Assembly (NCBI GenBank): GCA_018398805.1
Contig: JAGFBZ010000853.1
Location: 655,001 to 719,000, forward strand
Source of the DNA: Hirundichthys speculiger
Taxonomy: Eukaryota; Chordata; Actinopteri; Beloniformes; Exocoetidae
DNA length: 64,000 nucleotides
Direction of reading: 5' to 3'
This document shows positions 13,001-24,600 of this stretch, piece by piece (position 1 is the stretch's first letter; every line of letters starts with the position of its first letter). The notes beneath the pieces are model-generated. The model was not told where the DNA came from and searched no databases. It saw only the letters and a list, made by a program, of their open reading frames with translations. The translations under genes were made by a program, and so were the position numbers.

Positions 13001-16000
13001 CGTACTATAAATTTATCTAGGTTATAAATGCATTTGCACTAACCTGATATTGCAGGTGCATGTGTTGGCGCCCATGCTGAAATTATATATCGTGCTGCTC
13101 TACCTGAAACTGTGGAGTAGTGGAAGTTTTGACTGTTGATCTGAAAATATTTTTGTTTGTATCTCAGTTTAGGATATGCCAAAGTGGCGTTTGTTCCTCT
13201 CTCTGGTTTCTCTCAAAAATGATTAATGATCAGCTGGGTTGACTAACTACTACGCCTGGGCCAAAAAAAAAAAAAATCGATTTTTATATTAATCGCAATT
13301 TTTTTTTCTGGGGATATTTAAAAATCGATTCTAGTACAATAATCGACTTTTATTTATTTAATGGTGGGGTAAAGAGTTCGGATGGCTCCGTGGAAATACT
13401 CCGCTCGCTGGGCTCCGCCAATCTCTTTTGTCATCTACACTTCCGGAAATAGAAGCACATGTGTCACCATAGTAACCCGAATGCGGGCAAATGCACACGA
13501 CAAAATGGCGGAGTGCAGCGAGCTGAGTACTTTCACAGAGCCTGAACTCTTTCCCCCACCGCCCCAATTCAAATCAAACGTATGGACTTTATTTGGTTTT
13601 TATAAAAAGCACGGGGCAGGAGAGGTCGATATGAGGAAAGCCATATGTGAGCTTTGTCACAGTCAAATCTCTTACTGTTGTAACACCATGAACATGACGG
13701 CGCACATCTTTCGCCACCACCCAGAGAAAAAAAAACGATGTGGGAAAAGCTAAACAGCGGCCATTGGCACTGACAGTGCAGCAGACACTGGATTCAACTC
13801 TCCACAAACTCCCAGCTGGATCAGACAGGGCGTCGAGGGTTAACTACAGCAATTGCGTATTTTTTTTAATATTAAAACGTATTTAATTTTTATATTTATT
13901 ATTATTATTTAATAATTAATATAATATTATACTAATATTATATATAATAATATATAATAATAATATATAATAATAATACATATAACAATAGTATAATATA
14001 ATAATTATGATATTATAAAAGTATTATTATTATTGTTTATTATATGATTTTTATATTTCAATAATTGAAATATAAAAATTGCAATACTTGATAAAATCGA
14101 AATGCAATACTTGTTTAATCAGAATCGCAATATAAATCAAATCGGGACCCAAAAATCGTAGGAGAACCGAATCGGCACAAAAGCGTATCGGCCCAGCCCT
14201 ACTAACTACTATGACAAACTCAGCATTAATGTGGCTTACTCATGGAAGCCACATTCATCTGGCATTTATATTGTTTCACTTGTAGGTGGATGGTAATACC
14301 AGCAGTATGAAAGTGTTTTCATTGGTTTCCGTTGGAACATTAACTGAAACTGCTAAAACTGATTGTTAATCATCTTGTGAAATTGCAGTAAGTCTGACTC
14401 ACTCAACCACTCAATATTGGACGGAAGCACCATCAGAATGACAGTGATTAATGATGTTTTTATGTTTGTTTGTTTATTCTGACCACCTATCTAACATTTC
14501 TGTTTGTATGTCTTTTCTCTTATATTGTCCAATTGCAATAAAAATATTTTTTTTAAGTTGGTGGTCATAATGTCAAGGTTAATCAGTCCTTATGGACGCA
14601 GTGAAATGAACGAGGAAAAGGAGAAAAGTGCTGACAATAGTAAACCTACTTAAACAATATCTAAAAATGTTTCTCTCTAATGTACATGTACAATACATCT
14701 TGTCAATAAATAAATACTGCAATATCATTTCTTTTCAATATTGTGCAACCCCGTTCCGAAAATTCAAGTCAAGCATCTCATATCAACAGTTTCCTCTTTT
14801 CTGAAGGTTTGAAAACCATGAACCTCAGAACTCTCCACACAATGTGTGTTAAGTATACATTTTAGTGCATTCATCAGAGCCCACAGGATTCCACGCCATC
14901 AGTGGCTCATTGTGCAGCCAGTACAAAAACAAACATCTCCAGCCCACATGCACACTGAACAAGGTGGGAAATTAAATCTGTTGGATTATTAACAAATCAG
15001 CAGCCAGACAAATGAGCAATCACTGCCGGGCTTCCCAAATAGTGCATTGATCTTCATCTCCATTTTTTCCCCGTTCATACAAGCCACAATGGTGAGACAA
15101 AGGCATAAATGTTGCCACCTCTAATGCAAAAGACAAAAAGCCATCCAGTTTCATCTCAGCATTCCACAACATGCAGTTAATGTAGTTAATGCAGCAACTA
15201 TTACTAACAAAAAAAAAAAAAAAAAAAAAAAAAAGAAATGTATTTTCATGACCATCTTCATATTGTACTTGACATTGTTGTTGCAATCCACTTTGCTTCT
15301 CTACCTCTCCCATAATTCATGAGAAAAATATTCAGGTTTTGTATAGGCAGTTTAATTTTCAATATCCTCTCTTCTAATGAAATGTGCAAAGGTAATGGTT
15401 TTTTGTTTGTTTGTTTTACTTGATTTCTGACGCTACAACGGACATATTGGTAACTAATTGTGCTATTGTAAATGGATACTTTAAAAGTAGTTTTCTTTGA
15501 ATGCTCATTTTTTCCATCTTTTTCAAATTCACTTGACAATCAATACAAGATTTTAATCCAGTAATGTGAGTAACCTCGGTTTATTTGGCTCTCCTTATGG
15601 ATTTGGATCAACTATGTTCAGGGAAATCTGGCAAGTAACAAGACCTCAACTCTTGCCATTGTTTGCTTGGAGGTTTGCTGCACCCTGTGATATTGTCAAA
15701 GGCAATGTTGCCTTTCACAGTCGGACGAGAGTTCAACATGGACAAAGGTAACATTATCTGCTCTTCAGGCAGCTGAGGCTGAGTCTTTCCATGCCCAAGT
15801 CAAGGTCGGTTGTCAGCCTAAACAAACGTACATTGGAGGAAACAGCCTGACACTCACAACACTCTTAAAAGGCAAACACTGATATTCTACATTTTCTCTT
15901 ACTGTTGACAAGTCCAGTAAAAAAAAATAAATAAAAAATAAATAAATCACATTTCTCTGTTTTACTGTGCCTTTGGATTTTTCAAGTAAGTGGGGCTGCA

Positions 16001-19000
16001 TATTTCAATTCAGCACTGACACAGCAGATAGGCAATAGTCACATTGAAGCATTTGTGGTCATTTATGCTTCCTCTTCTGCAGAAGTAAAAGGAGGAAGAT
16101 TTGGTTGCAAGACGAAATATGTCTCATCTGCTTACATACGCAGCAAAATTCTTACCTTATTATTTTTTTTTATCATAAAGAAGCCTGTGCTTTGTGATTC
16201 TTCCATTTACATGAGTTGAAATTTGCTATTCTGTTCAAACTTACTGTCATACACCAACTTACTTTAATTTTGGCAGCTCCTTGTGCAGGGCTGGAAAGAC
16301 GGGATGAAACTAAATGTTTCAGAATTGAATTGAATTTTCTATCATTTCTGAAGGGTAAATGTCATAGTTGCTGCTTTGTTATGTCCTTTCTCTTTGACTT
16401 GATAAACTTGTGCCATAGGTTGTTTAATAGGTTGCTTGTGATACTTGTAGCAACATTCACACCACCTGTGGACCTGTGGGAATGGCAGCCTTGCGTAATG
16501 GGGCATGTCACAGTTTTCCTGGTGGGACTTTTCAGCCTAAAATAATGCCGCTACTGATAACCTTATTTTCAGGAGTATCAGCAAGTATTTCTGATACCGT
16601 CATTGGAAAAACTCAAAACAGCATTACAGTTAAAGTAAAAAATGCATTTTTCAGCAATTTTCAAACTTTTTCAAATCTTTTTGCACAGACCTACCTATAA
16701 AACCAACAGAAGGATATTATATTTTTATTATCAATTCTTAACAAACATATCAAACAGTTTGTCTCTGGTTGTGGACCAGTGATGGACCCGATTGTGTTTT
16801 TGCTTGCCTCTCACCCAGTGGAAGCTCGAGGTGCTTCAGCCCCTCTGCAACCCTGAACTGGATGAAAATCAATGAGGACACATTAAGGTTAAATTAAAAA
16901 CTGTTAAAACAGATGGCAGAGGATTCCTGAAGGGATACATAAAGACATAGGTCACAAGCTTGATGCAAAAGAGCACCAACAGAAAATTGCATCCAATTGC
17001 TCTACTGTCCTCGAACAAAGTTAGATATTGTATATCTGTAAGCCTGTTCTGTTCAGCTTGGCGGTGCAAGCAAGGGACAAGAAAAATCATCACTAATTCC
17101 CAATGACATGTCAGTATGAAAGAAGGCTGAGAGAAAGCATTGTTAGGAAGATAAAGAGTTAGTGTTCGTCAAAGAAAAAAGTATCCTTGTCCACATGGGG
17201 TAATTGTCACAGTCTGTCACTGCCTGGTTCAAAGACAGGTCTATTATTCCCCCATTTGTAACCTCACCTTCTGTGGAAAATGTTTGCATATTACTGGAAA
17301 CCCAGGGTCAAAGTTTCTCCCCATAGTACAAACAAATAAACCTATATCACCTATACAAATACAGACCTAGAAGAAGCAAATGATTAAAAGTGAGTCAGTA
17401 AGGTCCTGCACACCCATTGCTCCGTGATTTCTCTTTTTTCATCATCATAAGAAAAGAGGGAGATTCGCTTCTTTCATCTTTTACACCAGAAGGCTTATGG
17501 TATTTTTAAAAATCAATGGAGTATTCAAAAGATACAGAGGATGTGTTGTATCCATCAGTACTTAATTTGAAGACCATCCGAATAAATTTTAACAGGGTAA
17601 CAGAAAGGATTTGTAGAGATAAGAGTCTTATAGTTTAAGTGATAACGTTAAGACACGTGTCTCTCGGTATTGGCTAAATCCACTCAAAGGAGGACAGTGA
17701 GCAGAGGGAAAGAGAGAGAGAGGAAAAATGAGTGGTCATGCCAGTCAAGGATTAAAGCTCATGACCAGCTGAGACCAGAATGTACTCGCAGCAAGAATCT
17801 GGGTTATGAAACTGATCCTTAACATGCTCTGCTCACAGCCTCGCCAAACAGGAGGAACTGAATTCTAACACCACCGAAATGATCTGCACAAATACGAAAG
17901 CCTTCAACAAAAAGGAGAACTGGGTGCATCATTATTCAAATGAAGATTGCTGAATATTGTCTGAACTTTGTCTGACTCTGGTTTTATGAATATCATTCTA
18001 TCATTCTAAATTTACTGACCAGAACAGAGCAGCAGCCTCAGGGGAGCGTGATCCATAAAAAAAATCAATAGGCCACTCAAACAGTCATCAGTGTTGACAG
18101 TGTTTTTTTTTTCTCTTTTTGTTTTTTTTTGCTTTTGTTTTTTAAAAACAGTGATTAAAACTTCTAAAATATGCTATAAATAGCAACATCTGATTTAAAT
18201 ATGTATATATATATATATTATATATAGTAACAACAAAAACAAACAAACTTGACTTTTTGTTAAAGTCACATATTGCTTCAATTCATGAATATTTGTCTTG
18301 TTTAATCACACAGGAATACAGATCCGCCATATGTTCCTTTTAACAGTGATCACATCAGCTCCTCTATAAATCTCCTAATGCATCTTTACAGAAGCATCTC
18401 TCCATTTCTGGCAGTCAGACACATGGTCAGCAGAAAGATAGATTAAGGACAGGAAAGGAAATCCCAGCAGTAGGATAATGTTCAGCAAGAAAGTTCAGTT
18501 TAAATTGAGGCTAGTTTTCACATTCTACCCTGGGTTTTCTTTAGGTTCTACTGTTTCATCTCAAAGTCCAGAAAACAGGTATGGTTTTGGACCAATTGTT
18601 TATTGTTGTTGTCTCCATATGATTCTGTGATGAGCTGGTGACTGGTGATTCACCTCCCACCTGATGAAAGCTAGAAGACACTCTGGGCCCTATCTTGTGC
18701 CAAACCTCCTAAAGCTGCTATTAAGGGATAGCAGGTAGCAGGAGGGGCGTTCCCCCGCAAAGAACGCAATCTTCCACCTCCCGAAACCTGTGATATTACC
18801 TGCACCAACCACGTTATTATGCACACATTATCCATGGGAGTGGTTAGGGCGTTCCACCTGTTTAACCAATCAGTGCGTCAGTAGCCATTGCCTTTAAGAG
18901 CAGGTTGTGGTACCCACAAACTGCTATGGAGCATCTTCTCACCCAGATCAGAGCAGCTCTCATGGGCTGCTCTTCTGGGACTCTGCTGTAGAGCTTCCTC

Positions 19001-21625
19001 CTCTTCTTTCCTCCTCCTCGTCTGCACTGATATATACATAACTAGCTCTAACTAATGTGGAGCAAATGATTTAATCATTTCTTTTGTACCCCAAGAAGTT
19101 TTAACAAACTGCTCAGAAAAAATAGAGCCAGTGAGCTTCCAGGAAAGCATTTCTTAACTACAAAAGCACTCTGAGAGCGCAGACCTCCGCCAAGCACAAC
19201 AGTTCTCCCATATAGCGATTTACAGATTGCGATAAAATCCGCCTTCTGGATCAGATCCAGAGAAGGCTCTGAAATTTTATAGAGGTTTTCATTGTCAATA
19301 CCGGAGTGAAATTTCATGAGTTTGTGGGTAATAATTAATGGAGATGTTGAGAAACAAAATTTCCGGCCCCATTGAGCGCGTGTTACGGTCCCTAGCCAGG
19401 TTGTGAACTGCAACCTTTCACCTCTGGGGCCCCTGAGCACAACCCACTGCGCCACCTTCAATCCTCTACATAGACACTCAGATCCACCTATGTTTCACCT
19501 TCCCATCTGACGAGCAGCCCAGGTGTTGCACTGAACACCTATACCTATTCAGTCATCGTTCAACCAGACTCGTTGCCAGATCTTCCCATAGAAACGCCTG
19601 ATCCAGCCATTCGCAGTACCACCTCCTTGCCTTCATCGTCCCCTGGATTGTTGGTTTGGCTGCCAACCCTCGAATCCTCCTTCCCTGAGAGAATTAAACT
19701 CTTAAAATTCCAGAACTCCCTTCCTGTCTCCATTGTGGTTGCTTTAGGGTTCAAGAAACAACTAAACAGCTCAATGTTATCAAAAATTTGAAATACCGAT
19801 TCCGATTCTTTAGCTCTGGGTATCGGCCGATAACGACTACCGATCCAAGTGTAATGTTTAAAAAAATTGCCTGACTGCAATATAATTATCATTGTTGTAA
19901 AACACAAATAAATACAGCAAATCCAAGCCATTTATGTCTATATTTATTTCCAAATAGGACAGTATAAAACGGAATTGCAAAATTAAAAACTATTTATTTT
20001 AGCCAGTAGTGTAACAGAAGTAACCAGTAAATAAATCCTTAAATATAAATTACTTGGTATCGGTTGGTGCATGGACTCCCGTACTCAACGATCCTGGCAT
20101 TTTTGGCAGTATCGGAACAATTTCCAGTACTGTTATGGGAATGGGAACAACACTAGTCAGGACAATAACCTCTCTCTCAGTGTCTGTAAAACAAAGAAGG
20201 TGGTGATAGACTTCAGGAAACATGACAGAAGGGACAATATACATCGAGGGGTCAGAAGTGAAGAGGATGGCTTCTTTCAAACTCCTCAGTGTGCACATTA
20301 GTGAGGACCTCTCCTAAACCGCACACACCACTGCAGCTGCCCATAATAGACTTCTTCCTGGGGAGACTCAGAAAGTTTGGACTTTCCATCACCACATTTC
20401 GCACCTTCTACAGATGCACTATCAAGAGTGTCCTGACTGGCTTCATCCCTTCCTGGTTCAGCAGCTGCTCTGCTCTCTGGAAGTCTCTCCAGAGAGTAGC
20501 GAAGACAGCTGAGTACATCACTAGCTGTAAACTCCCCTTTCTGCAGAGCATCTTTGATACAAGATGTCTCACAAAAATAGAGGATCCTGAGAGACTCCTC
20601 CCATCCCGCTCATTAACTTTTCTCACTGCTGCTGTCCAGTCGAAGCTATCGGAGCACCCGTGCACGAACCTCCAGACTTAAAAACAGCCTTTATCCTGCT
20701 GCAATCAGACTACTGAATAAGCAGACTTCACACTACCTCTGTACAAATGCACTTAAATAATTCAAATAACTGAGTCTCTGCACTAAAACTCACATTATCC
20801 TGCACATTTTCATATTACACATACATTCTAGATATTGGTCAGTATGCTCCTGCACATATTTTTATTGCTTCTGCCAAGTTCCTTATTTATACAAATTTAC
20901 ATTAAATTCTTCTTTGTGGTTGGAGTTATTTTTAATGCATGCCTTGCCGTGTTTCCCCACACGTTCATTAATTTGTGGCAGCATGCCACAAATGAATTTT
21001 GGCTGCCACAAATACATTTTTCGGCTTTTGACTCACCCTCGCCTCCTTTCAATTTTGGCGCATTGGGTGGCGGTATGCATTGTGACGGCGCCTATGAATT
21101 TATAAGTCGCAGAAAAAAGACCTCGCAGTGGGCCTATAAATCGAGAAGACGCAGAAGTCGTGGTGGAAGATGTGTGATTCAAGCGACGGAGATGCGGTCT
21201 ATGCAAAGGTAAGATGTGCCATTGCTCAACATGTGCAGAGACAGTAGTGACAAAATGTCTATCTGTACTATATACTTGTACATAGGGCTGCAACGATTCA
21301 TCGACGTTGTTGACAAAAATCAATAAAATTGTCGACATCGAATTCCATAAGCGTTGCCAGGTGGGAAATGTAGGATTATCGTACCAGAGACTCAAAATTA
21401 TTGTATTTTGAGGGAAATTATCGTACATCTGTCATAACCAAAAATAACAAGCACCAATGATGCGCTATAGTCAAATTTAATCACTCTAGTGTTAAATAGC
21501 GGGCGAAGCTGACCATTCAGCCCATCATGCTTGTTGTTCTGAGACAAACATTCGTATCTCACACTCAGCAAAGCACGATTGGCCGGAAACATGTCACATG
21601 GGAACAGGTGCCTTCAGGGTTCACC

Positions 21626-21657
<32 letters not shown>

Positions 21658-24600
21658 AGCAGACAGTTGCGGCAGGCAATAATTCGAAATAGTCAAATTA
21701 TCGTACATTTGGATTATTGATTGTACATCGTACAGAGAGCCAAATTATCGTACAAATACGATAATTATCGTACACCTGGCAACGCTGAATTCTATTGTTG
21801 ACACTTATCTCCAGACATGTTTTTCTAATGAGTGAGGCATCTCACTTCAATACAATCTCTGCCGAGAGTCGCGCATGCACAATAGTGTCTCTGCCTAGCG
21901 GTAGTGGGTAAACAAAAATAGCAGGCGTCCTGTTCAGCAGTTGTGCGTAACAAAACTTCAAAAGTTTGGAAGCATTTTAGCCTGGATATGGCGAAATAAA
22001 AAGATTACTTGCAAGATTTGCCAAGCAGACCTTGCTCTTCACGAGAGCACGTCGGTAATACACAAGCATTTGAAGAAAAAGCACCTCGGACAGTTGAAAT
22101 TTTTATTTTATTTCTTATGTAACACATTTGCCTGTCCTTAAAAAATGAAAAAAAAAAATGGAGACAGGTTTATTTATTTATTTATGGATTTATGTCTATA
22201 CTGACTGAGCACTGTGCCTGTCCTTGGTTTAAGAAAATACATTTGATTTACTTTTTGTATGAACAGCAGCAAAGTTGAATAAAATATCTCTTTTTCATTT
22301 ACGTACCCATCTCTCTTGTGTTTATCATTTGCAATATGATTAAAGCAACCTCATACTAAATTCAAGAAAAAAATTACCGATTATCCGATTAGTTGACTAA
22401 TCATTTCAATAGTCTGTGACTAGTTGACTATTAAAATAGTTGTTAGTTGCAGCCCTACTTTACATAATTCATTCTATCATCATCTGCATGAACATCATCA
22501 TTCCATTTTGTAAATATTTCTAATTATGTGTGTTGAGTGTATGTATAATCTGTATGTAGTGTTTTCAAATTTAGCTTTGTATATGTGAGTCTAGTGCTTA
22601 TAGGGTTTTGACTCTGCCTGCCCCCGTCACAAGATTTTCATTGCTTAGTATAACTGTGTCACTGCTATGTATATGACAATATATGAATCTTGAAAAAGTA
22701 CTGTATTTTATATAAAATGATCTTAATATAAAGAGAAAGCGTATAATCTTGTTATATCTTCTTCATGCCTTAAGACATGTAGACCTCTTACCCTCTGTCA
22801 AGTATAAATATCATGAACTCACTTGCTCCAAAGAGATTAAAGAGAAGGAAATGGAAGTACTTGGGACACTTGATTACCAACAATGCAACAAAGGCTGAGT
22901 TCATGGTCTAAATCATATGTGTCAAACTTAAGGGCCCGCGGGCCACATCCGGCCCGCCATGTAATCATATCCGGCCCACAAGATTATTTTACATTATCGT
23001 TTTTAATGGCCCGTTGATATGAAGCGCTGATTAAAACAATACTGCACAGAAATACAGATCCCAAAATGCAACGCTTCAGTGGCCCTGCCGTACACTTCCC
23101 ACGTCAATCAAGTCTAGTTTCAAGCTTCATCCGCGGAGTGGACTCCAATTTGCGCGTAACAGAATAAGTAACGGACATTAAATCGATGCATGAGACAATG
23201 ACTGGAAAAGACATTTTTGAAAACGTATGTCAAAGTGTAACAGACATGAAACTGTCCTGGGACAAACTTACTGGACTTACAACAGATGGAGCAGCGGCTA
23301 TGTGCAGTAAATAAAGTGAACTAGTGGGAAGGATGCGAGTAAAGATGCAGGAGGACGAACTGTCCTGGTGAGTTAACAACACATCACTGCATCAGACACC
23401 AGGAAGCACTATGTGGCAAAGTCCTGAAGATGGACCATGATGAACACCGTAACACAAACCGTAAACTTTATCCAAGCTAAAGCGTTAAATCACCGGCAGT
23501 TTGGTTCCTTTATGCGGGAGATAGATCAGGAGTTTGCCGACATTCCTTATCATACAGAGGTGCGTTGGCTCAGTCGGGGGAAAGTTCTCAACAGAGTTTT
23601 GAGCTCAGCAATGAAATCTGTCAGTTCATGGACAGTTAAGAAAAAGACTCCACCGTTTGGAGGGATGAGAAGTGAAAGTGTGAGTTGGCGTTCCTGGCTG
23701 ACATAACAGCTCATCTTAACGCCTTAAATGTGCAGCTCCAGGGACGTCACCACATGATCACTGACATGGATGACGCAGTGAAGCTGCTTTTATGGGAGAA
23801 ACAATTCGATCAGATGTCATAGGACCAAAGAAAACTGAATGATTTGAATTATTATTGCTGAAAAGCACACATTTTATGTATATTTCAAGATTTTCTAGCA
23901 AGTTCATATTTCTAACTTGTATAATTTTGACAGGAGATATTTTTAAGGAGAGCAAAATCTTTTGGGATATTTCAAAGTTTATTTTTTATATACATTGACA
24001 TAGGAGCAAAGAAATTTTAATGTTATTTTAATGTTAAGTTGCTTGTAACTTGTATTATTTAACAAGATATTTTGATGGAGGGCAAAATATTAAATAAAAG
24101 TGATTTAGGGTTTAAGTTTATTACAGAATAATATTTCTGTTTTTATTCATATTTATGTTCCAAAAACATTTTGTTTTAGTGTGTTCAATAAATGTTTATC
24201 CTGTTTTGCCTGCGACCAAAAGCGTGTTTTGAATTTTGGCCCCCTGTGCAAATGAGTTTGACACCCTTGAGTTTGACATCCTTATGTAAATATACATAAG
24301 GATTATGGACAGGTTTTATGTTTGTTGTACAAGTTTTTCATGGCATTTCCTTTAAGTTACCAAGAAGCCCTAATGGAAAATGAAACTGAAGAACTGAGCT
24401 GTCACAACGACCACATGTCTCGACACATGATTAAAGCCAATTGGAATTATTTTTTTATAAAGAAAGTGAACTAATTAAACAGTGTGCTTTCCGCTCAGAC
24501 TTCTTACTAGTTTCACAGAAAAAGACAACCTGTTAAAAGAAGTGGTGCAAAAAAGACACACTGTTCATCAAGACAGAAACCACAATGACAAGAAAATAAT

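Larger units (their letters stand above)
21283..22457 (+). mobile_element. hAT element inserted in a LINE 3' region, carrying a nested element
   Basis: The left end TAGGGCTGCAACGATTCATC at 21283 pairs with a right end whose reverse complement starts TAGGGCTGCAACTAACA at 22457. The flanks CTTGTACA and CTTTACAT are a target duplication if one base was lost. The element contains a BED-finger frame at 21941 but no transposase core. A 437-bp inverted-repeat element is inserted at 21350-21786. Confidence 0.8.

Noticed and set aside
19390..19460. tRNA-like sequence on the minus strand
   Set aside because: It does not fold into a complete tRNA and continues into a SINE body.
20289..20681. 130-codon frame that could look like a host gene
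   Set aside because: Its content is the C-terminal part of a LINE ORF2 and it is interrupted in other frames.
21370..21780. Repeated ATTATCGTAC motifs as a possible CRISPR-like array
   Set aside because: Spacing is irregular, copies occur in both orientations and they sit inside an inverted-repeat transposon in a fish genome.
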